Positions 9,072-17,672 of a stretch of DNA of 64,000 nt are shown here, piece after piece. The stretch is from Pyrinomonadaceae bacterium (GTDB lineage Bacteria; Acidobacteriota; Blastocatellia; Pyrinomonadales; Pyrinomonadaceae). The stretch is taken from positions 248,001 to 312,000 of the forward strand of contig JANQRU010000006.1 in the NCBI GenBank assembly GCA_028284415.1, given 5' to 3'. Position numbers and translations under genes: made by a program. Position 1 is the stretch's first letter, and each line of letters begins with the position of its first letter. A model generated the notes under the pieces. That model searched no databases. It was not told the DNA's origin and saw nothing but the letters and a program-made list of their open reading frames with translations.

Positions 9072-10958
9072 ATGAATAAAAAGATTATCGAAAGCTACAG
9101 AAAGAAACTTGCGTCGGAAGAGGGATTTATCTTCAATCCGCACGGCGGTCAACTTCGTGTTGCACTTTGCTATCCAAATACGCATTCGATTGGAATGGCT
9201 AACTTGGGAATGCACACGATGTATGAGCTTTTCAATAAAATCCCCGAAGTTTCCTGCGAAAGAGTTTTTCTGCCCGATAATTTTGAATTAAAAGAATACG
9301 AAAAATCCAGCACGCCTCTTTTATCTTTAGAATCTCAAACTCCCGTCAGAGATTTTGACATCGTCGCATTTTCGATTTCGTTTGAAACCGATTATTTGAA
9401 TATGGCAAAAATGTTGCAGATGTCGCAAATCCCCGTCTGGTCAAAAGACAGAAATCATTTTCATCCGTTAGTTGTGATGGGCGGTGCAGCTTCATTTTTA
9501 AATCCTGAACCCATTGCTGATTTTACGGACATAATCGCTGTTGGCGAAGGCGAAATTCTCGTTTATCAATTGATTGATGCGATCTTGGAAAACGAGACGA
9601 AAGACGAAATCTTGCTGGAATTAGCGAAAATCGGACGTGGATTTTATATTCCTTCTCTTTATGACGTCGTTTATGATGACGATGGAACGATTTTTGATTA
9701 CATTCCGAAGGGAGACGGAGTTCCAAAACGGGTTGGGCGTGCTTTATCGGCAATCAATCCAAAAGAAGGAACTTTGCGTCGTGCTTTGAAACGGGGTGAA
9801 AATGAACTTGCGGATTTTTTGATGAATCAAGATGTTTTTTGCCCTTCAACTTCAGTTTGGTCACCAGAGGCGGAAATGGGTGACAGGCTTTTGGTTGAAA
9901 TTTCGCGTGGTTGTTCGCAAGGTTGTCGCTTTTGCTGGGCTGGATATAACTATTATCCGCCACGTGTCGTTCCCGCAAAAGATATTTTGGCAAAGGCAAA
10001 AGAATGGAGAAGCAAAACGAATAAGATCGGTTTGGTTTCAACCGCCGTTTGCGATCATCCCGAAATTTCAACTATTTTAAGCGAACTTCGCAAAATGGAG
10101 TATCGCATCACGGTCTCTTCTTTAAGACTTGATCAAATTTCCAAAGAATTACTTGACGCTTTGGTCGAATCAAAAGATCAACAAATCGCCGTCGCTCCAG
10201 AAACGGGTTCTGACAGACTTCGCCGTGTCATTAATAAAAACTTAACAAATGACGAGATCGTTGATATTTGCGGTTCAGTTTTCGATCGCGGAATGTTGAC
10301 GATGAAACTCTATACAATGGTCGGAATTCCAACCGAAACGCAAGCTGATTTGGACGAATTATTCGTGCTGGTCGAGCGAATAAAGAATCGTATGCTTGAA
10401 GCGGGCAAAAAATTCGGGCGGGCAGGTAAAATAATTCCGAGCTTGAATGGATTTGTGCCAAAGCCGAATACGCCTTTGCAATGGGATTCGATCTGCGATG
10501 AAAAAGAATTAAAAAAGAAGATTAGATACGTCTGCAAAGGCTTGGCGAAAATCCCGAATGTTGATGTGCGTTTTATGTCAGCAAGAATCGCACACGAACA
10601 GGCATTATTTTCCTCTGGCGACCGCACGATTGCAAAAGTCATCGAATCTGCTGCACGAAACAGAGGCAATATAAAAACGGCTCTGCGTGAAACTGGAATT
10701 GATCCAAAATTTCACACGAGCCGAAATCGTAATTATGATGAATTTTTGCCTTGGTCAATAGTTGATTCGGGTTTGTCTTTTGACTTCTTGAAAACCGAAC
10801 ACGAAAAAGCCCACGAATCTATGTCTTCAAAGCCTTGTCCTGCCGTCGAAAAATGCACGACTTGTGGTGTTTGCCCTTCAACCTGGTTGGCAGATGCTCC
10901 CGAAAGCTTAGTGCAAATTCAACCTATTAAAGTACAGGAAAACTTAGTTACTATTTAA
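9072..10958 (+). CDS. B12-binding radical SAM protein, TIGR03960 type
   Basis: A 628-residue radical SAM enzyme of unknown reaction. The N-terminal ~200 residues resemble a cobalamin-binding domain (ALCYPNTHSIGMANLGMHTMYEL). The cluster motif CSQGCRFC (Cys-x3-Cys-x2-Cys) lies near residue 280, followed by the SAM-barrel features APETGSDRLRRVINK and LYTMVGIPTET. The C-terminus carries a second Cys set (CPAVEKCTTCGVC) that may hold another cluster. Family members often carry an extra DUF2344 half, which is absent here. The frame is open back to 9009, but the ATG at 9072 starts where homologues of this family usually begin. Confidence 0.85.
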   Translation: MNKKIIESYRKKLASEEGFIFNPHGGQLRVALCYPNTHSIGMANLGMHTMYELFNKIPEVSCERVFLPDNFELKEYEKSSTPLLSLESQTPVRDFDIVAFSISFETDYLNMAKMLQMSQIPVWSKDRNHFHPLVVMGGAASFLNPEPIADFTDIIAVGEGEILVYQLIDAILENETKDEILLELAKIGRGFYIPSLYDVVYDDDGTIFDYIPKGDGVPKRVGRALSAINPKEGTLRRALKRGENELADFLMNQDVFCPSTSVWSPEAEMGDRLLVEISRGCSQGCRFCWAGYNYYPPRVVPAKDILAKAKEWRSKTNKIGLVSTAVCDHPEISTILSELRKMEYRITVSSLRLDQISKELLDALVESKDQQIAVAPETGSDRLRRVINKNLTNDEIVDICGSVFDRGMLTMKLYTMVGIPTETQADLDELFVLVERIKNRMLEAGKKFGRAGKIIPSLNGFVPKPNTPLQWDSICDEKELKKKIRYVCKGLAKIPNVDVRFMSARIAHEQALFSSGDRTIAKVIESAARNRGNIKTALRETGIDPKFHTSRNRNYDEFLPWSIVDSGLSFDFLKTEHEKAHESMSSKPCPAVEKCTTCGVCPSTWLADAPESLVQIQPIKVQENLVTI

Positions 10959-10961
10959 GTA

Positions 10962-11375
10962 TTATTCAGTTAAAAACCCATTTGGTGTTATAGTGTGGTC
11001 AAAAATGTAGTCATACTCGTATATCCCAAAGGGTAAGATAGGCACTTTTTTCTGATAATAAACACGTGCACTTACTACATTATTTTTTTGTTTTACATCC
11101 ATATATGCGTCAATTGGAATTTGGTGAGTAGCCATAGTACTTCTCAATTTCTTTTTAACTACATCTACTGTTTTTCCATGACTTGGAGGTAGTGCAATCC
11201 CTCTCATTACTGCAGCCTTCATTTCCTGCTTAAAATTTTCACCTTGATAAGCTGTTGGAATATAATTGTATCCAGCGTTAGCTACCAATATTAGGACAAC
11301 TGCAACTAACAAAAGTTTCGCACTTGCACTTCCGCGTTCACCTCTGCGGACATCATTTTCTAAAAGATGATTCAT
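10962..11375 (-). CDS. Single-pass membrane protein, DUF4845-like
   Basis: A 137-residue protein with a short charged N-terminus, one membrane segment at about 19-38 (AKLLLVAVVLILVANAGYNY) and an extracytoplasmic tail of about 95 residues. The pilin-like layout, with a small soluble domain after one helix, resembles DUF4845 proteins, but I cannot confirm that without a profile search. GGAG precedes the ATG by 9 nt. It lies 38 nt downstream of aroB on the same strand, so cotranscription is likely. Confidence 0.65.
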   Translation of the reverse strand: MNHLLENDVRRGERGSASAKLLLVAVVLILVANAGYNYIPTAYQGENFKQEMKAAVMRGIALPPSHGKTVDVVKKKLRSTMATHQIPIDAYMDVKQKNNVVSARVYYQKKVPILPFGIYEYDYIFDHTITPNGFLTE

Positions 11376-11413
11376 ACAGAAAACTCCTTTAATAATTAAA
11401 ACTCTTGGAGTGT

Positions 11414-12574
11414 TTATCCTTTAAGAACTTTAATAATGGATTCTTTGATGATTGACTTTGGGATGAATTGGCTTTGTAGAATTTTAGGCTTGCCAATTGA
11501 TTCTAAAAGTATCCATTGGAGGGACTGACCAATAGCTTTTTTATCATAGGCGAAGGATTCCAGAATCTTGTCAATCTCGATATTTTTGGTTTCAGGTAAT
11601 TTGCCAACCAAACCAACAACATCGTTTAACAATTTTATACTATTGCCGTCACAAATATCAAGTTTTTTTGATATTTCTCCTGCAACCAAAGTTCCATACC
11701 CCACCGCTTCGCCGTGCTTGAAATGCTTATAGTCTGTAACTTTTTCCAAAGCGTGTGCGGTAGTATGCCCGAAGTTCAAGATTTTGCGGGACTTAGAATC
11801 TTCCCTGTCAGAAGATTCTTTTTCATCTTGCATTACTATCTGAGCTTTGAAATCTATTTGTGAAGCTAATAAATTTGTCAGGTCTCTAAGAAAACCTTCA
11901 TTATCGAAGTTATAGATGAAATTGTTTATGGGATAGTCACGTAAAAAACTTGCTGTTTTATCAAAGAGTTCTTTGCTCCCGATTGCTCCTTGTTTAATCG
12001 CCTCACAGAAACCCGCGACTATTTCTCTGTGTTCTAGAGTTTTAAGCGTTGCTATATCTATCCAAACACCTTTTGGCTGGTAAAAACTACCGATTAAATT
12101 TTTACCAAATTGAGAATTTACAGCAGTTTTCCCTCCAACTGAGGAATCAATCATTGCCAGAAGTGTGGTAGGAATTTGTAAAAATGAAATGCCTCGTAAA
12201 TAAATCGAAGCAGCAAATCCAGCTAAATCACCAACTATTCCTCCGCCCAAAGCAATAACTGCATCAGACCTTTTCAATTCATTTTGCCCAAAGACCTTTA
12301 GAGTGTTTTGTAATGTATCAAAACTTTTATATTCTTCGCCATCACCAATTAAATGCGTTTCGACCAGAAGACCTGAGTTCTTTATACTTTCGGAAACTTC
12401 CTTCCCATACAGACCAAAGACCTTTTCGTTTGAAATAATAATAATTTTTTGTGAGTCTTCGGAAAGATTACTTTTTGCCCATTCGCCACAGTCATTTAAT
12501 ACTTTATGTCCAACTATAACTTCGTATTTATGTGAATTTCCATCCAGATTGACTGGAACTGATCTTGTATTCAT
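11414..12574 (-). CDS. aroB: 3-dehydroquinate synthase
   Basis: Second step of the shikimate pathway: DAHP to 3-dehydroquinate, using NAD and zinc. The 386 residues show the NAD-binding GGGIVGDLAGFAASIYLRGI, QIPTTLLAMIDSSVGGKTAVN, and metal-ligand regions in GHTTAHALE and KHGEAV. The frame is open a further 35 codons upstream, but that extension reads through a terminator hairpin and a structured leader. The ATG at 12574 (MNTRSVPVNLDG) aligns with normal family starts. No good Shine-Dalgarno sequence precedes it; the U-tract of the hairpin lies there instead, which suggests that the leader controls expression. Confidence 0.93.
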   Translation of the reverse strand: MNTRSVPVNLDGNSHKYEVIVGHKVLNDCGEWAKSNLSEDSQKIIIISNEKVFGLYGKEVSESIKNSGLLVETHLIGDGEEYKSFDTLQNTLKVFGQNELKRSDAVIALGGGIVGDLAGFAASIYLRGISFLQIPTTLLAMIDSSVGGKTAVNSQFGKNLIGSFYQPKGVWIDIATLKTLEHREIVAGFCEAIKQGAIGSKELFDKTASFLRDYPINNFIYNFDNEGFLRDLTNLLASQIDFKAQIVMQDEKESSDREDSKSRKILNFGHTTAHALEKVTDYKHFKHGEAVGYGTLVAGEISKKLDICDGNSIKLLNDVVGLVGKLPETKNIEIDKILESFAYDKKAIGQSLQWILLESIGKPKILQSQFIPKSIIKESIIKVLKG

Positions 12575-12582
12575 ATGTTCAT

Positions 12583-12621
12583 AAAGAAAAAGCCGTAAGT
12601 TTTGAGTTGGCTTACGGCTTT
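12583..12621 (-). terminator. Intrinsic terminator inside the aroB leader
   Basis: A perfect 10-bp stem (12590-12599 with 12611-12620) and an 11-nt loop are followed on the minus strand by TTTTCTTT. It ends only about 9 nt before the aroB start codon, so it either attenuates aroB or ends a short upstream RNA. Confidence 0.85.
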
Positions 12622-12744
12622 GATCTTTTTTTTGAGTTAAAGCAGGTGAAGCGACGTGGAAGTGTGCCGCACCTGCCAATTTGCAGTAACTGTCCTCACC
12701 CCAGCTACTACTAGAAACATAGGATGTACCTAATGTCTCAATTG
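12583..12744 (-). ncRNA. Structured aroB leader RNA (candidate riboswitch or small RNA)
   Basis: About 160 nt between a good promoter and the aroB start. Read on the minus strand it holds three hairpins. P1 pairs 12733-12739 with 12714-12720 and 12729-12731 with 12721-12723, with one bulged base. P2 pairs 12702-12708 with 12686-12692 around the 9-nt loop GGGTGAGGA. P3 pairs 12670-12676 with 12642-12648. The terminator follows. A 27-codon ORF (12720 to 12637, minus) spans P2 and P3 but has only one Trp and no run of aromatic codons, which argues against classical aromatic amino-acid attenuation. I do not recognise it as a known riboswitch class. Confidence 0.6.
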
Positions 12745-12750
12745 TTTATA

Positions 12751-12779
12751 AATATACATTCAGATTACGAAATTTTCAA
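12751..12779 (-). promoter_or_regulatory. Sigma-70 promoter for aroB leader
   Basis: On the minus strand TTGAAA (12774-12779), a 17-nt spacer and TATATT (12751-12756). Transcription would begin near 12744, a few bases before hairpin P1 of the leader. Confidence 0.65.
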
Positions 12780-12806
12780 GTATTTTGGTTCTCTCTGGGA
12801 AAAACA

Positions 12807-12835
12807 TTGACTATTTTTTCAGTTAACAATAAATT
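12807..12835 (+). promoter_or_regulatory. Candidate promoter for the VWA gene
   Basis: TTGACT, a 17-nt spacer and TAAATT. The -10 ends only 12 nt before the ATG at 12848, so the transcript would be leaderless or nearly so; no Shine-Dalgarno sequence is visible. Confidence 0.4.
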
Positions 12836-12847
12836 ATTGAAAATAGT

Positions 12848-13801
12848 ATGAGCAAACTCCCTATAACAAGTTTGAGCAACTTAGTTTGCTCTTTATCAAT
12901 TATTTTATTCGTCACTATAACTACGTTTCCTCAAAATAAATCAGATATTGATTCAAATCTTGTAAAAATTCCTGTTAGCGTTTTGGATAGAAATGGAAGA
13001 TACATCACTGACCTTAAAAAGAATAACTTTAGGCTTTTCGAAAATGAGGTCGAACAGAAAATAGTTTATTTTGAAGCTACAGAGGCTAACTACACAGTTT
13101 TGTTTCTACTGGACACAAGCGGTTCATTAGGAAGGTACATATATAACTTAACAAATGCTGCTAATACATTCATCAAACAAATGCCTCTTGATAGTGAAGT
13201 AATTGCTATTGAGTATTCTCATCAATTAAAGAAGCATTTTGATGCCACAAAAGTTAGAAATTTGAAAAAAGGAATAAAACTTGGCATCTGGAAAAACCAA
13301 ACTTCAACAATAACTTTTGATGCTGTCGATTACGCACTTGAAACCATGAAACAAATTTCCAACCGAAAAGCTATTATTCTCTTCTCTGATGGTGAGCTTT
13401 ACGGTAAAAACTCAAGTCTGGAAAGTAATCTACAAAATGCCTACGAACAAAAATCGTTAATTTATGCAGTACATTTTGGCAAGCTCGTTTTAGGTGCTAA
13501 AGCTGCCAAAAGGTATGACTATATCCAGTATGTTAAAAAACGGAATAAAATAAGAAAAGAATACTTAGAGGGTTTAGCTAAAAAAACTGGTGGACGTTAT
13601 TTTCAAATTGATAACATTGTTAATTTGGAAGAAACTTTTAAACAAATAGCAAAAGAATTAGGTCAGCAATATATTGTTGGTTTTTATCCAAAGAGCTTGA
13701 GTAAGAAAAACAAAGAACGAAAAATCAAAGTAAAAGTAAATATCCCAAATGTTGCTGTTCGTGCAAGGAAAAGTTACATAATCGGTTCTAAAAATAATTA
13801 A
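12848..13801 (+). CDS. Secreted acidobacterial VWFA-domain protein
   Basis: A 317-residue protein of the TIGR03436 type (VWFA-related acidobacterial domain). A signal peptide at about 1-33 ends near TTFPQN. Next comes a short beta-rich segment (VPVSVLDRNGRYITDLKKNNFRL is typical of the family), then a von Willebrand A domain. The metal-binding MIDAS motif is DTSGSLG near residue 95, with a further Asp in LFSDGELYG. The family is abundant in acidobacteria and its function is unknown; a role in extracellular adhesion or protein assembly is a guess. It is divergent from aroB and overlaps the 3' end of the convergent ABM gene by 4 nt. Confidence 0.85.
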   Translation: MSKLPITSLSNLVCSLSIILFVTITTFPQNKSDIDSNLVKIPVSVLDRNGRYITDLKKNNFRLFENEVEQKIVYFEATEANYTVLFLLDTSGSLGRYIYNLTNAANTFIKQMPLDSEVIAIEYSHQLKKHFDATKVRNLKKGIKLGIWKNQTSTITFDAVDYALETMKQISNRKAIILFSDGELYGKNSSLESNLQNAYEQKSLIYAVHFGKLVLGAKAAKRYDYIQYVKKRNKIRKEYLEGLAKKTGGRYFQIDNIVNLEETFKQIAKELGQQYIVGFYPKSLSKKNKERKIKVKVNIPNVAVRARKSYIIGSKNN

Positions 13802-14100
13802 TTTATTAATTTTAGATAATCCTCCAAAATCTCAAACTCTATCGGCTCAAATCTTTCTTCAATAGCTTCAGTCATTTTTTTACTGGCTGGAAGATCAGGA
13901 GAATTTGCAAACGCATTTTCTCTTTGCTCAGCAGATTTCCATTGAGCGTAAGCGTAGAATTTTCCATCACTTCCCTTATGTAGCCTTGAACCAAGCGAAT
14001 CGAAGTTTTTCACGTAATACTCTGTAACCTCCGACCAGCTCTCAACAAATTGTTCTTCTAAATCAGGCTTTATTTTCCAGCTATATAAAATGACAAACAT
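13798..14100 (-). CDS. Antibiotic biosynthesis monooxygenase-like (ABM) small protein
   Basis: A 100-residue protein with the dimeric ferredoxin-like ABM pattern: an N-terminal strand FVILYSWKIKPDLEEQFVE, a helix, and the YAYAQWKSAEQRENAF segment. Members include heme-degrading and quinol monooxygenases as well as stress proteins without known activity, so only the fold is claimed. It lies 7 nt downstream of glmM on the same strand and is probably cotranscribed. Confidence 0.7.
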   Translation of the reverse strand: MFVILYSWKIKPDLEEQFVESWSEVTEYYVKNFDSLGSRLHKGSDGKFYAYAQWKSAEQRENAFANSPDLPASKKMTEAIEERFEPIEFEILEDYLKLIN

Positions 14101-14107
14101 AAATTAT

Positions 14108-15454
14108 TTACCCCAAAGCAAATTCTATCACTTTAGCGAGGCGGTTGGCTTGATTTTCTATTTCAGCCTGAACTTTTCCTTCAATCATCACACGAGCAAG
14201 ATTTTCCGTGCCTGAATATCGAAGTAAAAGCCTACCAGTATCTCCTAATTCATTTTCAATTTCTTTTGCTGATTTTGTAATTTCCGGCACTTCTTCAAAA
14301 GGCAATTTTTCTTTTACATGAACATTAACAAGAATCTGTGGGAATTGTGTAAATCCTTGCTTCATTTCTGAGAGACTCTTACCAGTTGCTTGCAAAGCTT
14401 CCAGTAAATAAAGAGCAGTCTGCATTCCGTCTCCGACCAGAGAACGTTTTGGAAAAATTATGTGTCCTGACTGCTCACCACCGACTGACGAATTTGTATT
14501 AATTAACTCTTGCAAAACATATTTATCCCCGACTGATGTTCGTAATAAATTTATATTTCTTGAATCAAGAGCGACTTGTAACCCGATATTGCTCATTACA
14601 GTGGCAACAACTGTGTCATTATTAAGTTTCCCTTCATTTTGTAAATGCTGAGCCATTACCCAAAGTGTTGCATCACCATCTACTAAATCTCCTTTGTCAT
14701 CAACGAAAAGTGAACGATCCGCATCACCGTCGAACGCAACACCAAAATCTGCTTTTTCTTCCTTTACTTTTGCCTGTAACTTATCAAGATGAAGTGAACC
14801 ACAATCTTTGTTTATGTTCTTTCCATCAGGCTCATTGAAGATAGATACAATATTTGCACCAAATCTTTTGAACAGCCGTGGAGCTAAATTTGACGACGCC
14901 CCATTTGCACAATCTACTACAATCTTTAAACCTTCAAGCGACAAGCCATTAAATTCATTTTCCAAATGGCTTAAATATTTCTGTTGAAATTCAGTAACCT
15001 TAGAATAATCAACTGATTGCTCAATGTTATTTGGTATTTGTTGACTGCCATTGTGAATATCTTTTTCGACTTGCTTTTCAGTTTCATGACTGATTTTTTT
15101 TCCGGTTGGCAAGAAGATTTTTATACCGTTATCCTGAAAAGGATTGTGTGAAGCACTAATTACGATGCCGGCATCAAAATTTTCAGAAGTAGTTAAATAA
15201 GCAATTCCGGGAGTTGTTATGACACCTGCGGAAGTACATTCGGCACCAGCAGAAATTGCCCCTTCATAAAAGGCTTTTTCGATCCAGTTGCCTGATTCTC
15301 TTGTATCTCTGCCTGAAATAAAACTTGCCGAATCACCTGTCCTTTCCTCAAATTGTCTCGCTAATGAACTACCAATAATCCTAATTGTTTCAACATCCAA
15401 CGGAAACTTTCCAGCTTCACCCCTTATTCCATCAGTTCCAAAAAGTTTTTTCAT
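14108..15454 (-). CDS. glmM: Phosphoglucosamine mutase
   Basis: Interconverts glucosamine-6-phosphate and glucosamine-1-phosphate for UDP-GlcNAc, feeding peptidoglycan synthesis. At 448 residues the length is normal. It starts KKLFGTDGIRG, the family signature. The phosphoserine motif is VISASHNPFQDNGIK near 100, the metal loop is DGDADRSLF, the sugar loop is GGEQSGHI, and the phosphate-binding loop near the C-terminus is RYSGTENLARVM. It shares its upstream region with the divergent transglycosylase-like gene, another cell-wall function. Confidence 0.95.
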   Translation of the reverse strand: MKKLFGTDGIRGEAGKFPLDVETIRIIGSSLARQFEERTGDSASFISGRDTRESGNWIEKAFYEGAISAGAECTSAGVITTPGIAYLTTSENFDAGIVISASHNPFQDNGIKIFLPTGKKISHETEKQVEKDIHNGSQQIPNNIEQSVDYSKVTEFQQKYLSHLENEFNGLSLEGLKIVVDCANGASSNLAPRLFKRFGANIVSIFNEPDGKNINKDCGSLHLDKLQAKVKEEKADFGVAFDGDADRSLFVDDKGDLVDGDATLWVMAQHLQNEGKLNNDTVVATVMSNIGLQVALDSRNINLLRTSVGDKYVLQELINTNSSVGGEQSGHIIFPKRSLVGDGMQTALYLLEALQATGKSLSEMKQGFTQFPQILVNVHVKEKLPFEEVPEITKSAKEIENELGDTGRLLLRYSGTENLARVMIEGKVQAEIENQANRLAKVIEFALG

Positions 15455-15685
15455 ATTTCAAATTCTAAATTAATTAACAACAATTGTCTTAATAATGTTT
15501 TCTTATAGCAATTTCAAGTTAGACTTTTTTTTCTTATATTGAAAGTAAATCCTTGACCAATCCTTCAAATAAGCCATAATTAAAAATTGTAGATTGTATA
15601 ATAAATCTAAATACAATCTGACAACCTTTTACATTTTATGTGAATCTTTACTTATACGCGGAATTCAAATTCACCGCCACAAGCG

Positions 15686-15703
15686 TATGCTTTCTAAAGC
15701 ATA
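15686..15703. promoter_or_regulatory. 18-bp palindrome between glmM and the transglycosylase-like gene
   Basis: A perfect inverted repeat (TATGCTTT, CT, AAAGCATA) in the 287-nt divergent intergenic region, about 38 nt before the plus-strand ATG. It could be an operator. There is no independent support. The rest of the gap is AT-rich with nothing else recognised. Confidence 0.25.
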
Positions 15704-15741
15704 TATTTATTAACAAGGTTTAACTCTCCGGTAAATTATTT

Positions 15742-17028
15742 ATGAAAAACAAGTTATTTTTATTCGCCCTATCAGTTGTTATTTTTGCGTCATCATCGAT
15801 TATGGCTCAAAAAAGTGTTGATACTACAAATCAAGAACGCCCCCGAATATATGCGGGTGGTGAAAATCAAATTGTTGAACCGACTCCGACCCCAACTCCC
15901 AGAAGAGTAGTCGTTATTACAAGTGCTACTCCATTGCCAAGTCCCACACCTAGAAAAATTTACCAACAACCGACCTATAATAATCCTTCAAATCAAAGTA
16001 TTCAAAGACGCACTTTACGCTATGGTGAGATAAGAAATAGGCTTGCCGAAGCTAAAAGACAAATGCAGGCTAAACCTTTACGTATCTCCTTAAATGATGT
16101 AACACAAACAACTGACATTGTTAGACTTGCATTTATAGATTATCGCACAAATCAATTGGATTATGTAGTCTTACCCAAAACAGAATTCCTTTCACGAAAT
16201 TCACAGTTTCTTAAAAGAAGTGAAGGCGGACAAACCGTAAGAATTCAAACTAAACGCGGAAATGGTGTTAATACTCCAATCATAATTTTTGATACTTTTA
16301 ATAAAGCTCAACAACCTCTTCTGGTTCAGTATCCGATTGAAAAATATGGGCGATTCATTGAAATGGCTTATTATGTTTCTACTCACCCGGGAATAGTTAC
16401 ACCGGAAACTGTAAATGCCGGAAAATTGTATGTCAGAAATGTTTTGGATGCCGCACGTGCAAAACTGCGTCAAAAAGGAATTTTCATACAGCCTAAGGTT
16501 GTAGATATTGCTGAAAGATTAGCTTTAGTTGAACACGTTGACCATTATCGCTTCCGCACAGAATTCCACCCTAAAATCTACAATGACGTTTACACGCTTT
16601 ATGCATTAAACCAAGGACAAACATACCGCTACTCAGTAAGCCGTGCAGGGGCAGGCGGAATGATTCAAATGATTCCTTCTACATATCGAATGATTCGTTC
16701 AAGATATTATTCGGTTGGTTTAATCCCTGATTTTGTTAGAGGAATGAGAAATCATCTTAATGCCGCACAGGCGATGCTTTTATATATGCAGATGACTTGG
16801 AATGATCTGATTGGAAACAGCACTGTTTATAACGCAATGCAGAGCGGAATCGCTACGCAAGAACAATTGATGGCAGCAGGTTATAATTCAAATCCTGCCA
16901 GATTACCTCGCTACATACGAAGAGGCGGTGCAGGTTGGACTCGTCTAATTCCGAGTGAAACCAAAGTCTATTTAAGAATCTATGCATCGGTCGAAAGATA
17001 CGTTCCATTGCGACCCCGTACGAAATAG
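15742..17028 (+). CDS. Secreted lytic transglycosylase-like (SLT) protein
   Basis: A 428-residue exported protein. A signal peptide at 1-22 ends at IMAQ. A Pro/Thr-rich linker follows (EPTPTPTPRR and again PLPSPTPR) at about 50-80. The C-terminal half resembles an SLT lysozyme-like domain: a catalytic-Glu candidate in LALVEHVDHYRF near 255, then GAGGMIQMIPSTYRMIR and NHLNAAQAMLLYMQMTWNDL. The GxxGxxQxxPxT pattern supports peptidoglycan cleavage. It is divergent from glmM and has a strong terminator. Confidence 0.75.
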   Translation: MKNKLFLFALSVVIFASSSIMAQKSVDTTNQERPRIYAGGENQIVEPTPTPTPRRVVVITSATPLPSPTPRKIYQQPTYNNPSNQSIQRRTLRYGEIRNRLAEAKRQMQAKPLRISLNDVTQTTDIVRLAFIDYRTNQLDYVVLPKTEFLSRNSQFLKRSEGGQTVRIQTKRGNGVNTPIIIFDTFNKAQQPLLVQYPIEKYGRFIEMAYYVSTHPGIVTPETVNAGKLYVRNVLDAARAKLRQKGIFIQPKVVDIAERLALVEHVDHYRFRTEFHPKIYNDVYTLYALNQGQTYRYSVSRAGAGGMIQMIPSTYRMIRSRYYSVGLIPDFVRGMRNHLNAAQAMLLYMQMTWNDLIGNSTVYNAMQSGIATQEQLMAAGYNSNPARLPRYIRRGGAGWTRLIPSETKVYLRIYASVERYVPLRPRTK

Positions 17029-17051
17029 CTGATTCAAAATAAAGATTACTG

Positions 17052-17090
17052 AAGGCGAAAGTTTATTAGCTTTCGCCTTTTATTTTTGAA
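17052..17090 (+). terminator. Terminator of the transglycosylase-like gene
   Basis: A 10-bp stem (17052-17061 with 17070-17079) and an 8-nt loop are followed by TTTTATTTTT. Part of it lies inside the last codons of the convergent CYTH gene, whose stop codon is in the loop. Confidence 0.8.
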
Positions 17091-17599
17091 TACTCGGCTT
17101 GTACATCTGCAAAGGTTTTACCAACTAAATTTTCGCCTTCAAAAAATTTATCATTTGTAACTTCTATGACTGCGAAATCGGGTTTTGTAAAACTTTGAAA
17201 ATCTTTTTCACTTTCAAATTCTGCCAAAGCGATATTCAATCCCCAAAGCTTTCCTAAAAAAATGTCTATTCCAACCTGAGTGTCATTAAATGTGCAAAAA
17301 TATCGGTTTTTTCTAATTTCCCTTCCCTTGAAGTGTTCTAAAGTTTTGTATTCGGTTTCATTTAGAAACATTTGAGAGATTTTGAGCTTTGAGAGTTTAC
17401 CGACTTCTGCTGCATATCTTTGTTCCAAAACTCGCGTCCATTGTTTTGTTTCCGGGACTCGAATTTTCCTGAGACGGATTCTTGTATTTTCGATATAATT
17501 ATCAAAAATTTGCCAATGCGTATCTCTGGGATTTATAGGCTCGGGCAAACCTTCGACCAAGTATTTACGTTGATATATGATTCTGTAACTATTGCTCAT
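17066..17599 (-). CDS. CYTH-domain protein with degenerate metal motif
   Basis: A 177-residue CYTH-superfamily (triphosphatase/adenylate cyclase tunnel fold) protein. It keeps the NTRIRLRKIR strand, a KLKISQMFLNETEYKTL segment, the RKNRYFCTFND strand and the acidic strand ALAEFESEKDF. The N-terminal signature ExExK (often EIERKFLV) reads IYQRKYLV here, so both metal-binding Glu residues are missing. It may be catalytically dead or use a changed chemistry. Its 3' end overlaps the terminator of the convergent neighbour. Confidence 0.7.
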   Translation of the reverse strand: MSNSYRIIYQRKYLVEGLPEPINPRDTHWQIFDNYIENTRIRLRKIRVPETKQWTRVLEQRYAAEVGKLSKLKISQMFLNETEYKTLEHFKGREIRKNRYFCTFNDTQVGIDIFLGKLWGLNIALAEFESEKDFQSFTKPDFAVIEVTNDKFFEGENLVGKTFADVQAEYSKIKGES

Positions 17600-17672
17600 A
17601 TCTTGTTTTTTTCTGTATTTGTTTTATACTTTTTTCTTTTTGTAAATAAATATGCAATTTTAAGGAGAATTT

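Noticed and set aside
9523..10669. Several antisense ORFs of 76-119 codons in the radical SAM gene
   Set aside because: They lie opposite a well-conserved gene and have no family features or ribosome sites.
12575..12679. N-terminal extension of aroB by 35 codons
   Set aside because: It would translate through a perfect terminator hairpin and part of a structured leader, and does not match AroB N-termini.
15640..15720. tRNA-like string (TTCAAATTC) between glmM and the transglycosylase-like gene
   Set aside because: No acceptor, D or anticodon stem could be built around it.
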